In this document: one piece after another, positions 1 to 7,790 of the stretch | Numbering within the stretch: the first letter of the stretch is position 1 | How the letters are laid out: each line of letters begins with the position of its first letter | Origin: Bacteroidales bacterium | GTDB taxonomy: Bacteria; Bacteroidota; Bacteroidia; Bacteroidales; UBA932 | Length of the DNA stretch: 64,000 nt | NCBI GenBank assembly: GCA_017442315.1 | Contig: JAFRZX010000165.1 | Coordinates: 95,004-159,003 of the forward strand | Reading direction: 5' to 3' | Position numbers and translations under genes: made by a program | The notes under the pieces: model-generated | The model's input: only the letters and a program-made list of their open reading frames with translations | Told to the model about the DNA's origin: nothing | Database searches by the model: none

Positions 1-547
1 ATCGGTATTCTATACCGGAAAACAACGGAAGACCGGACATTTCCTGAGCGATACCTATTGTGAACGGATTCAGCATCGCACCGGCAAAACCAACATGCGC
101 GGCGACATATACCATGCAGATCCCAACAATTTCATCATATCCCAACGAACGGGCAAGAGGAATGGATACAGCCACAAAAGCGATAGTTTCTTCACTCATA
201 CCGAATACCGCCCCAAAGATTCCGAAAAGAAGCATGATCAGAACTATTACAATGTTACCCGCCCCTGCACGACGAACAAACGGATAACGCTCAAGACTTC
301 TGACACCGGCGATAAACTTCCTGATACCTTCATCCAGGGCCTTTGTACTGTTTACAACCCAAAATGCACCTCCGATTATGAGAACAAAAGCTATTATGCC
401 TGCCTGACTTATGAATCCTTCATACACAGCAGAGAACACCTGCCATGTCTGCGGCACTCCTCCTGGTATGATCCAGGTCAGCACCGCACATAAGACGAGC
501 ACTGCCGAGATGATCACATACGTGTTCGGAACTCTGAATTTCCACAT
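1..547 (-). CDS. YfcC-family amino-acid/carboxylate transporter, N-terminal part (cut by window edge)
   Basis: The frame opens at an ATG at 547 and runs off the left edge, giving about 182 N-terminal residues (start MWKFRVPNTYVI). It is strongly hydrophobic: a first membrane helix ends in WIIPGG, and the later stretch holds the NPFTIGIAQ and LPLFSGI motifs that I associate with the YfcC/ArcD branch of the DcuC-like carriers. That family imports or exchanges basic amino acids or dipeptides across the inner membrane; the substrate cannot be read from sequence. A TATATTTG box at 611-618 (minus) lies inside an imperfect palindrome 45-85 bases upstream of the start. An arginine deiminase gene is present at 31251-32519, but it is far away and a functional link is only inference. 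Confidence 0.8.
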   Translation of the reverse strand, partial: MWKFRVPNTYVIISAVLVLCAVLTWIIPGGVPQTWQVFSAVYEGFISQAGIIAFVLIIGGAFWVVNSTKALDEGIRKFIAGVRSLERYPFVRRAGAGNIVIVLIMLLFGIFGAVFGMSEETIAFVAVSIPLARSLGYDEIVGICMVYVAAHVGFAGAMLNPFTIGIAQEMSGLPLFSGIEYR

Positions 548-589
548 ATACTGCTATTTTATCATAAGAAAGCGTTTATATTGAAAGAA

Positions 590-633
590 TTATAAACAAC
601 TTCTAAGGTGCAAATATAAGAAGCTGTTTATAA
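590..633. repeat. Imperfect palindrome of the AGAAGCTGTTT family
   Basis: Arms are TTATAAACAACTTCT (590-604) and AGAAGCTGTTTATAA (619-633): 15 bases with one mismatch, separated by 14 bases. The same half-site recurs at 29416-29442, 36377-36421 and 63125-63152. See findings. Confidence 0.6.
611..618 (-). promoter_or_regulatory. -7 promoter box (TATATTTG) of the YfcC-type gene
   Basis: Read on the minus strand the sequence is TATATTTG, a perfect match to the Bacteroidota TAnnTTTG box. It lies in the loop between the two arms of the palindrome at 590-633, so the upstream arm overlaps the usual -33 region and the downstream arm falls in the leader. Confidence 0.6.
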
Positions 634-668
634 TTTCTCAAAAAGATGTCGCATCTGCCGGCAAAAAG

Positions 669-704
669 TCCACCGGAGTCCGATTTTATCGGATTTCCGG
701 TGGA
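669..704 (-). terminator. Rho-independent terminator after the C59 hydrolase gene
   Basis: A long hairpin with arms TCCACCGGA-g-TCCGAT and ATCGGA-tt-TCCGGTGGA and a three-base loop. On the minus strand it is followed by CTTTTTGC, giving a short U-run. It lies about 70 bases past the stop codon at 777. Confidence 0.7.
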
Positions 705-776
705 AAGCAAAACAAAGGTGAATATGATGAGCCTCAGGGTATGGTCGGCCTAACCACTTCTGAGGACGTAAGAGCA

Positions 777-1859
777 CTACCTGACCTTGAGCATTTCTAT
801 AGGCTGCTGCAATACAGTATCAAGAGGATGAGACTGATAGCGTACCTTTCCGAAATCAATGTCAAGCAGATCTATACATCTGATATTGCTGTTCCATGCA
901 GTCCTGTAATAGAATTTCATTGCTTTCTGGTCGGTGGCAGCAGTAAACTGTGTTGCACTTGGAAGGCCTTTAGGTACCTGTCCCTCAGGATGCTGTATTC
1001 CAATCGGGATATCGAAATTGTTCAATATATGGAAAGCCTGCACAACTGCATCAAAACCTGTATCCCATTTAGGAGCAGTTGTCTTGAAGAATGTTGCACG
1101 TACAAACCTTGAAGGTGGTGTAAAGTCTCCTGGAAGCCCGAGCATTCCACTTCCGCCGCCGATTGCCCTGAGTTGCACACCAGGAGCGATGGTATGGTCT
1201 GCAACTGCACCTGGCTGAAGATTGACATAATTGTCGAGATTTGTCATATGCCATGGAAATCCAGGGGAATTGGTCAGAACTCCAAGTTCGTTTTCATAGA
1301 AGTGAGGTACTCCAGCAACTACCTCAAGCACGACCATTCTCCCATCCGGCTGAGCTATTCTCCAATGAACCGCACCGATCTTGCTGTCAAGAGTCACAAG
1401 ATCTACCTGACTGAGAGCCTGTTTCACCTGATCAATCGTTGAAAATTCAGCAAGGACCCATGAGACAAACTGCATATCACACAGGGTGCGATCATTGTGT
1501 GCCGGATCATATGGTGCATAATCACCATATTGCGGGAAAAAGAAAAGTCCGGCAGACAACCCTGATTCATTGATCCCTTCCACTACAAAGGGTTCATAAT
1601 CAGTATATATCCCTACATATCCATATAGTGATTTATACTTGATCCCGTTCTCACCTGAAGGAGTATATGACTGATGGTTGTGCCCGCGTGGAACCACTAC
1701 ATAACTGCAATGCATCGGAGTAGCAGACCACTCCACAGTCCTGGCGACGACATTGCTGCCATCCAATGCTGAAAGCGATATACCGGTGCATGCATCCGAT
1801 TCTGCTGCAAAAATACCTCCAAAGGCAATTGCAACCAATAATGCGATCAAACGTTTCAT
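777..1859 (-). CDS. Secreted choloylglycine hydrolase / penicillin V acylase family protein (peptidase family C59)
   Basis: This is a 360-residue Ntn hydrolase. Residues 1-23 form a signal peptide ending just before Cys24, which is expected to become the N-terminal nucleophile after cleavage. The family's other key positions are visible: Arg40 in VVARTVEW, Asn97 in EGINESG, Asn197 in LTNSPG and Arg254 in SRFVRATF. The position of the usual Asp (three after the Arg) is Glu43, a variation I recall from the Gram-negative branch. Members hydrolyse linear amides such as conjugated bile salts, penicillin V or N-acyl homoserine lactones; which one applies here cannot be told. The protein should act in the periplasm or outside. 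It is a single gene with its own terminator, divergent from the THUMP-like gene. Confidence 0.88.
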   Translation of the reverse strand: MKRLIALLVAIAFGGIFAAESDACTGISLSALDGSNVVARTVEWSATPMHCSYVVVPRGHNHQSYTPSGENGIKYKSLYGYVGIYTDYEPFVVEGINESGLSAGLFFFPQYGDYAPYDPAHNDRTLCDMQFVSWVLAEFSTIDQVKQALSQVDLVTLDSKIGAVHWRIAQPDGRMVVLEVVAGVPHFYENELGVLTNSPGFPWHMTNLDNYVNLQPGAVADHTIAPGVQLRAIGGGSGMLGLPGDFTPPSRFVRATFFKTTAPKWDTGFDAVVQAFHILNNFDIPIGIQHPEGQVPKGLPSATQFTAATDQKAMKFYYRTAWNSNIRCIDLLDIDFGKVRYQSHPLDTVLQQPIEMLKVR

Positions 1860-1946
1860 ACTTAGCTAATTTTCATAAATTCAAAACAAGACAATACAAT
1901 GTCCAAGCCACAGCCACACGGAAGAAGAATTCTTAAAGAAAATCAT

Positions 1947-1954
1947 TACTTTTG
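1947..1954 (+). promoter_or_regulatory. -7 promoter box (TACTTTTG) of the THUMP-like gene
   Basis: This is a perfect TAnnTTTG match. Transcription from it would begin near 1960, which excludes the GTG at 1954 as start codon and supports the ATG at 2002. Confidence 0.6.
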
Positions 1955-2001
1955 TGCAGATTATTATAAGAGCATATAAAACTTTAACAGCTTCTGACTG
2001 C

Positions 2002-3333
2002 ATGGGAACTATAGCCGATTTCGTTGCACAACATATCAACGATGACACGTCGAAACTCCTGCTGAATGCCGGCAAATGGCCTGAGGTGGACATGGAACTC
2101 GCCGTAAACTGCATTGAAAGCAGAAGAAAGCTACGCGGAAAGCTCAATGAATGGTACATGAATCCGGATTTGATTTTTCCTGTAAAATTGTCCGCAGAAC
2201 AATGCAGCAGCAGCGCAACAGGGAAATACAAAGCAGAACTTGCACAAAGGATCATCACTGAGACTTCAGCAGATGGATTTGACGGAACATGGCGCATAGC
2301 AGATCTTACAGGGGGTCTCGGAGCCGACAGCTGGTTCTTTTCTCAATTTGCATCAGAAGTGCTTTACAATGAGATGAATACGGTACTATGCAATGCGACA
2401 GAGCACAATTTCAATATACTCAATGCCAGCAATATTATCGTTTCCAACCATGCGGTGGTCCCGTCTGAAAGTATCAACGGCACAGACGGACAATATCATG
2501 CCTCGCCAGGGTATATACTTCAGAATTTCAAACCGGATATGATCTATATGGATCCTGCAAGACGTGGAGAAGGCGGTAAAAAGGTTTTTCTGATTGAGGA
2601 ATGCAGTCCTGACATCTTGAGCATGAAGGAGGAATTGCTGTCCATATGCCGGCACCTGCTGGTAAAACTGTCCCCTATGGCAGATATAAGCATGGTATGC
2701 AGCAGAATCGGCAACTGCTGTCGCGAAGTGCATGTGACAGCAACGGGAGGAGAATGCAAGGAACTTCTCATATGGATAGACAGAGAATGGGATTCCGAAT
2801 ACACTATAACTGCCGCCGAACTTCCTTCCGATTATCCTGCTTCTCCTCCTGCCACTTTCAGATTCAGTCCGTCCGAAGAAAAGGCAGGCCGTGCTGTCCT
2901 TGCAGAAAAATCTGACGCCATATATATTTTTGAACCAGGTAAAGCCCTGATGAAAGCAGGAGCATTCAATCTTATCAGCGAACGATTCTCACTTAAGAAG
3001 CTTGGCAAGTCGACTCATTACTACATGATCGGAGCAGAAACTGAAAGCCGTATAGTCCAGAACCTGTCAGGCCTTGGGAAACTATATGAAATAGCGGATT
3101 GCCGTCAACTGGACAAAAGAAGCATCAGGGAAGTCGGGAAAAATTACCCTGAGGCTGAGGTAACAGCGAGAAACATCCCTATGGATACCGACACACTCAG
3201 AAAGAGACTGGGAGTCCGATCCGGAAACGGGATTCATGTTTTCGGGCTCAGATCCGACCTGGAAGGCAATCTGCTCATCACAGCAAAGCGGTCTCAGGTT
3301 ACAGGATTCCCAGATGATCAAAAAGAATCTTGA
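2002..3333 (+). CDS. THUMP-like domain / class I SAM methyltransferase-fold protein (PG_1098 type)
   Basis: The frame is open from a GTG at 1954, but the promoter box ends there, so the ATG at 2002 (MGTIADFVAQ) is the better start and gives 443 residues. A Rossmann-type SAM-binding motif DLTGGLGADSWFFS lies near residue 105, and a DPARRG motif near residue 190 resembles the catalytic N/DPPY region of nucleic-acid methyltransferases. The C-terminal third fits the THUMP-like region of this Bacteroidota family. The family is conserved across the phylum and structurally known, but its RNA target is not established to my knowledge. The last 35 bases overlap the convergent mntP gene. Confidence 0.8.
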   Translation: MGTIADFVAQHINDDTSKLLLNAGKWPEVDMELAVNCIESRRKLRGKLNEWYMNPDLIFPVKLSAEQCSSSATGKYKAELAQRIITETSADGFDGTWRIADLTGGLGADSWFFSQFASEVLYNEMNTVLCNATEHNFNILNASNIIVSNHAVVPSESINGTDGQYHASPGYILQNFKPDMIYMDPARRGEGGKKVFLIEECSPDILSMKEELLSICRHLLVKLSPMADISMVCSRIGNCCREVHVTATGGECKELLIWIDREWDSEYTITAAELPSDYPASPPATFRFSPSEEKAGRAVLAEKSDAIYIFEPGKALMKAGAFNLISERFSLKKLGKSTHYYMIGAETESRIVQNLSGLGKLYEIADCRQLDKRSIREVGKNYPEAEVTARNIPMDTDTLRKRLGVRSGNGIHVFGLRSDLEGNLLITAKRSQVTGFPDDQKES

Positions 3334-3862
3334 ATCCCATGACTATCAGTATAAGCCCACCTGCAAATTCAGCCTTCGACTTGTAACGGCTCCCGAACAT
3401 ATTGCCGATCATTACCCCTGAAGCAGAAAATAAGGCTGTCATCAATCCTATGATGAGCACAGCATAATAAATATTGACATTCAGAAACGCCAATGTAACA
3501 CCTATGGCCAATGCATCAATGCTTGTAGCCACGGCCATTGTCAACATCGTCCTGAACGAAAAATCCGGATCAACCTTGCAGCATTCGTCCTTATGAAATG
3601 ATTCACGGATCATATTGGCACCTATGATCCCCAGCAGCAGCAATGACAGCCAATGGTCTATGCTTGATACGAATTCCGTAAAACTGACTCCGAGAAAATA
3701 ACCAAGAAGAGGCATCAACGCCTGAAAACCGCCAAACCATAGTCCGGTCTTGCAAACGTGGACCGGCTTGATATGTGGAACGGACAAGCCCTTGCATATG
3801 GATACTGCGAATGCATCCATGGAGACTCCTACGGCTATTACAAGCAATTCGACAATTCCCAT
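3299..3862 (-). CDS. mntP: Manganese efflux pump MntP
   Basis: This 187-residue polytopic inner-membrane protein has six predicted helices and internal two-fold similarity, as in the DUF204/MntP family. Typical segments are VIAVGVSMDAFAVSICKGL at the N-terminus and VATSIDALAIGVTLAFL in the second half. Each carries the membrane-embedded Asp needed for Mn2+ export in this family. It is the last gene of the holA-natAB-nucleotidase operon; only 2 bases separate it from the upstream nucleotidase. Its 3' end overlaps the convergent THUMP-like gene by 35 bases. No manganese riboswitch is seen, which fits its position inside an operon. Confidence 0.93.
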   Translation of the reverse strand: MGIVELLVIAVGVSMDAFAVSICKGLSVPHIKPVHVCKTGLWFGGFQALMPLLGYFLGVSFTEFVSSIDHWLSLLLLGIIGANMIRESFHKDECCKVDPDFSFRTMLTMAVATSIDALAIGVTLAFLNVNIYYAVLIIGLMTALFSASGVMIGNMFGSRYKSKAEFAGGLILIVMGFKILFDHLGIL

Positions 3863-3864
3863 CT

Positions 3865-4686
3865 TCAGAAACGGACCTTAAGATTTCCTATTTCCAGTCC
3901 CCACTTCCAGTCTGTCACAATCACCACATCCTCCCCTTCCGGATTCCGCACAGTCTTCAGACTGTCAAGATGCGTATGTGAATGGCCTCCGACGATAACA
4001 TCGACATCTTCTACTGCAGCAGCGAGTTCCGTGTCATTATAATCTTCACCTTCGTATCCAAGATGCGTCAGGCATATTACAAGATCACATTTCTTTTCTT
4101 CCTTGAGATATTCCGCATAATGTCCCGTCACCTCTACAGGATCCTTATACTCCAACACCTCAGCAATATCACTATCAACAACGGAACTGATATCCGTAAG
4201 CAGACCTATCACACCTATTTTCTTACCAGCCTTGCGCAATATGACGTATGGCTTGACCAATGATTCAAGGGGTGAGCCGGAAAAGTCATAATTAGCGCAT
4301 ACCACAGGCGTTTTCAGAGATGCAAGTCTTCTTGCAAGCTCCTGCATTCCATTGTCGAATTCATGATTACCAAGGCATACTACATCAAAGTCCATAGCAT
4401 TCATGACGTCTATTTCAATATCCCCTCCAAGTTCTGTAAAATAAGATGTTCCCTGACTGAAATCACCGGCATGCAGCAACAAAACATTCCTGTTTCCGTC
4501 TGCGACACGCACACTGTCGATATAGGCAGCCTGCTCTATCACTCCTCCGCAGCCTGTATGCTTACCCGACCTCTGAGGATCAATGTGACTATGGGTATCA
4601 TTAAGGTGAAGTATCGTAAGTTCCTGTGCATAAATGGAAAACGTACAACACATCAATATAATCGGTATGAATATGGTTCGTTTCAT
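3865..4686 (-). CDS. Secreted 5'-nucleotidase/UshA-type metallophosphoesterase domain protein (N-terminal half)
   Basis: This is a 273-residue protein with a signal peptide (MKRTIFIPIILMCCTFSIYA). It contains the calcineurin-like metal-binding motifs of 5'-nucleotidases in order: LHLNDTHSH, HAGDFSQG, LGNHEFDNG and GGHSHTHLD. It ends shortly after the metallophosphatase domain and lacks the C-terminal substrate-binding domain of UshA, which is supplied by the adjacent upstream gene. The two together would hydrolyse nucleotides or related phosphoesters in the periplasm. The gap to the partner is 5 bases, so they are cotranscribed. The substrate is unknown. Confidence 0.88.
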   Translation of the reverse strand: MKRTIFIPIILMCCTFSIYAQELTILHLNDTHSHIDPQRSGKHTGCGGVIEQAAYIDSVRVADGNRNVLLLHAGDFSQGTSYFTELGGDIEIDVMNAMDFDVVCLGNHEFDNGMQELARRLASLKTPVVCANYDFSGSPLESLVKPYVILRKAGKKIGVIGLLTDISSVVDSDIAEVLEYKDPVEVTGHYAEYLKEEKKCDLVICLTHLGYEGEDYNDTELAAAVEDVDVIVGGHSHTHLDSLKTVRNPEGEDVVIVTDWKWGLEIGNLKVRF

Positions 4687-4691
4687 AAGCT

Positions 4692-5486
4692 CTATCTTAT
4701 TACAACACGTCCGTCAGACTTGGAAACAATATGTCTTCCTGCCGCAGTCTCTGCCCTGACATGCTCTAGAACAGCATCAATTATATCTACATCAAATTTC
4801 GTGACGCTCTCTGCTCCTTCTGCCAAGGCAAGGTTGTCACCACCATATAGAAGGAAGGATATGGTAGCTACTCCATATACCTTATCATCATCGAGAGGGT
4901 CTCCCCCGACAGTTGCTGAGACAATCTTTCCATCCTCAGCAACTACCCGGACTCCTCCAAGTACCTGGAATCTGCCTGAGGCCATCGACTCCAGTATACC
5001 TCTTACAACACTTCCCTTAAGCTCAACATATACCAGCTGATTCTTGAACGGAAACATGGAAAGCATATCGTCAAGAATGACATCACCTTGAGGCATATCT
5101 ACCCTTATGCCTCCGAAATTGCTTATTCCGATGTCGACATGCCTGCCTGAAATTTCTTCAACCTTCTTCATCAGGATATCCACAAACCAGTTTGACAAAG
5201 GTCCTTCGGGGTACTCGACCTCCATAGCTTCAGGAGAATATGCAATAACCTCCTTCACTCTTGCCATATATGGCTGAGCCTCTATAACTATTTCTGCAAC
5301 AGCAGATACCGCCGACTTCTTCGGGAACGTCTTACCATCAGAAGCAACATATCGTCCTCTTTTCATGGTTCCCAAGGTCCTGCCTGTCCTGCTTCCATCC
5401 ATCCGTACGCTTTCCCATGAATACTCCTGAGCCTGAAGAGGCAAGGAGATCATCAGAAACGCCAATATGCCGTAAAGAATCTTCAT
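4692..5486 (-). CDS. Secreted 5'-nucleotidase C-terminal (substrate-binding) domain protein
   Basis: The protein has 264 residues and its own signal peptide (MKILYGILAFLMISLPLQA). The C-terminal 5'-nucleotidase domain spans roughly residues 90-255, with family-like segments SNWFVDILMK, ISNFGGIR, SMFPFKNQLVYVEL and YGVATISFLLYGGDN. There is no metallophosphatase domain in it; that is encoded by the next gene downstream. UshA is therefore split into two exported proteins, with the C-terminal domain encoded first. A 6-base gap joins it to natB, so it belongs to the same operon. Whether the two halves assemble is inference. Confidence 0.85.
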   Translation of the reverse strand: MKILYGILAFLMISLPLQAQEYSWESVRMDGSRTGRTLGTMKRGRYVASDGKTFPKKSAVSAVAEIVIEAQPYMARVKEVIAYSPEAMEVEYPEGPLSNWFVDILMKKVEEISGRHVDIGISNFGGIRVDMPQGDVILDDMLSMFPFKNQLVYVELKGSVVRGILESMASGRFQVLGGVRVVAEDGKIVSATVGGDPLDDDKVYGVATISFLLYGGDNLALAEGAESVTKFDVDIIDAVLEHVRAETAAGRHIVSKSDGRVVIR

Positions 5487-5492
5487 ATGCCT

Positions 5493-6857
5493 TTATTTCT
5501 GTTTCAGCCACTTCCACAGATCTTTGAAAGTGGTCTTCTTTCCATACATCAATATACCTATCTTGTAAATCTTGGCAGACACCCAAGCGCATGCAACAAA
5601 TGTGAAAGCAAGCAGAGCAACAGAAAGTACAAGTTCCCACATCGGAACTCCGAAAGGAATACGTGAAAGCATTACTATCGGAGATGTGAAAGGTATCATG
5701 GATCCCCAGAAGACAATCGGACTGTCCGGAGCATTGAATGCGTACAATGATATAAAGAAAGCAATGAGCAGAGGAATTGTCACAGGCATCTGCAACTGGT
5801 TGGTGTCGGCCTCGTTTTCAACAGCCGAACCAATTGCAGCAAACAGAGACGCATACAGAAGGTATCCCAAGGCGAAATAAATGACAAAAGCAAGAATCAT
5901 CTGACCCCACTTTATATCCCTCAAAGTAGAGAGCACTGCTCCCAGTTCAGAGTCATCATCAGCGATCTCCATCATTTCAGCAGCATCAACCCCTCCTATG
6001 GAAGCACCAGCCATCTCCATCATCTGACCGGCAGAGGCAGGATCCCCCATCAGTGAATCAAAACCGACAAATGCAGAAAAACCTCCTACAAGCACAGCGG
6101 TGAGCATTATCCACAGAAAGAACTGGGTGAGAGCCACGCAAGCTACACCGATGATCTTTCCGAACATAAGTTCTGTTGCCTTTACTGAGGACACGAGTAC
6201 TTCCACAACACGGCTGGACTTCTCTTCGATAACACTCTGCATCACCATTCCCGTAAACATGGCAATGAACATGTATATTATCATCGACAGGATCATAGAA
6301 ATGATCATATAGACTTCTGAAGATGTTATCTTTTCCTCTCCGGATTCGTCCAAGGTATATGTAGACATATCCACATCAGACTTGATATCAGCCATAATCT
6401 GCTTAAGGTCAGCAATATCATACTGAGCGACCCTATACTCCTCAACAGCATCATCAGTCCTTGACTTGATGGCCTCTTTCAACCCGACTCCCAATGGTTT
6501 TGGAGAATACGCTATAACAGAAACGCTTCTTGACAATGAATCAAGCGGGGAAATCACCACAAGGACATCAAGTGCCAGATCGTCGAAATGAGCCTTGACA
6601 CTGTCCGGATGCTCTGCAGAATAATCCACATAATCCGCTTCATCATTATCTTCCAGATATGACAGGACAATACCGGACTGATCCACTACAGCAACCTGCT
6701 TCTGCGAATCCTTGGCAAAGAACATTATCACACTTGGAAGTATGCACATTGCAGCAAAAAGCACTGGTACCAGGAAAGTAGTCAGAAGAAACGACTTCTT
6801 CTTTACCCTTGTCAGATACTCCCTTGATATTATAACACCTATATTCTTGATTTTCAT
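5493..6857 (-). CDS. ABC transporter permease, NatB-like (ABC-2 family)
   Basis: This is a 454-residue inner-membrane protein. A first helix follows the short lead IISREYLTRVKKKSFL, then comes a long periplasmic region (about residues 45-180), then five or six helices in the C-terminal half. This is the standard layout of COG1668 NatB-type ABC-2 permeases. The adjacent upstream gene encodes the matching ATPase, three bases away. Family members export Na+ or small hydrophobic or peptide substrates; here the substrate is unknown. It is the third gene of the holA operon. Confidence 0.88.
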   Translation of the reverse strand: MKIKNIGVIISREYLTRVKKKSFLLTTFLVPVLFAAMCILPSVIMFFAKDSQKQVAVVDQSGIVLSYLEDNDEADYVDYSAEHPDSVKAHFDDLALDVLVVISPLDSLSRSVSVIAYSPKPLGVGLKEAIKSRTDDAVEEYRVAQYDIADLKQIMADIKSDVDMSTYTLDESGEEKITSSEVYMIISMILSMIIYMFIAMFTGMVMQSVIEEKSSRVVEVLVSSVKATELMFGKIIGVACVALTQFFLWIMLTAVLVGGFSAFVGFDSLMGDPASAGQMMEMAGASIGGVDAAEMMEIADDDSELGAVLSTLRDIKWGQMILAFVIYFALGYLLYASLFAAIGSAVENEADTNQLQMPVTIPLLIAFFISLYAFNAPDSPIVFWGSMIPFTSPIVMLSRIPFGVPMWELVLSVALLAFTFVACAWVSAKIYKIGILMYGKKTTFKDLWKWLKQK

Positions 6858-6860
6858 AAC

Positions 6861-7775
6861 CTATTCCTCCTCTGTTACAAGTTTAATGAAAATGTCATTC
6901 ATCCTCGGTATGAGTTCCTTGAACGAATTGACCGTCATCCCCTGAGCTATCACAGCAGCCAGTACATCATTTCCGCACACTCCGGATTCCAAAGCAAGAA
7001 CTGATGTATGCCGTCCTGCATCATCCTTATCAGAAAGCACCCTGAAAAGCCCCTCAACCGGCTGCAATGTCTGTTCGGAAGTATATATGAGTTCTGCGTT
7101 ATCGTTACCGTATTTATGTCTGATTTCATCCACTCCACCGGTAATGACTACATGCGATCTGTTTATCAAGGCAATATTATCGCATAGTTCTTCAACTGAT
7201 TCCATATTATGGGTTGAAAGAATTATGGTAGCTCCTTCTTCCTTGAGTCTAAGTATCTCTTCACGTATAAGCTGCGCATTAACCGGGTCAAAACCGGAAA
7301 ACGGCTCATCCAGTATCAGCAGAGAAGGACGGTGAACGACAGTCGTAATGAACTGAACCTTCTGGGCCATACCCTTGGAAAGTTCCTCTACTTTCTTGTT
7401 CCACCAGCTTTCTATGCCGAATCTGACGAACCATTTCTTCAGTTCATTGACAGCATCTTTGCTGCTCATTCCCTTCAGTTGTGCAAAATACATTGCCTGA
7501 TCTCCTACCGTCATCTTCCTGTAAAGTCCTCTTTCTTCGGGAAGATAGCCGATCTTTTCAACATCTTCCTGAGTGATAGGACGTCCATCAAAGAACACTT
7601 CACCGCTGTTCGGAATCGTAATACGGTTTATTATGCGGATAAGTGTTGTCTTTCCTGCTCCATTCGGGCCAAGAAGCCCGAAAATCTTTCCTTCCGGGAT
7701 GTCTACCGACACATTTTCAAGAGCGACCTTTTCACCAAAGCTCTTGCAGACATCTTTACATTGAATCAATCCCAT
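6861..7775 (-). CDS. ABC transporter ATP-binding protein, NatA-like
   Basis: The 304-residue ATPase shows Walker A GPNGAGKTTL near residue 35, signature LSKGMAQKVQ near 135, Walker B LLILDEPFSG near 155 and the H-loop STHNM near 190. The signature lacks the second Gly of LSGGQ, which is usual in this NatA-like subgroup (COG4152). A C-terminal region of about 80 residues follows, typical of this subgroup. It should energise the NatB-like permease encoded 3 bases downstream. The upstream neighbour is holA, 15 bases away. Confidence 0.9.
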   Translation of the reverse strand: MGLIQCKDVCKSFGEKVALENVSVDIPEGKIFGLLGPNGAGKTTLIRIINRITIPNSGEVFFDGRPITQEDVEKIGYLPEERGLYRKMTVGDQAMYFAQLKGMSSKDAVNELKKWFVRFGIESWWNKKVEELSKGMAQKVQFITTVVHRPSLLILDEPFSGFDPVNAQLIREEILRLKEEGATIILSTHNMESVEELCDNIALINRSHVVITGGVDEIRHKYGNDNAELIYTSEQTLQPVEGLFRVLSDKDDAGRHTSVLALESGVCGNDVLAAVIAQGMTVNSFKELIPRMNDIFIKLVTEEE

Positions 7776-7790
7776 ATCTGTAAGTTGTTT

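Noticed and set aside
1954-2001. GTG start of the THUMP-like protein at 1954
   Set aside because: The GTG lies on the last base of a -7 box, upstream of the expected transcription start; the ATG at 2002 fits better.
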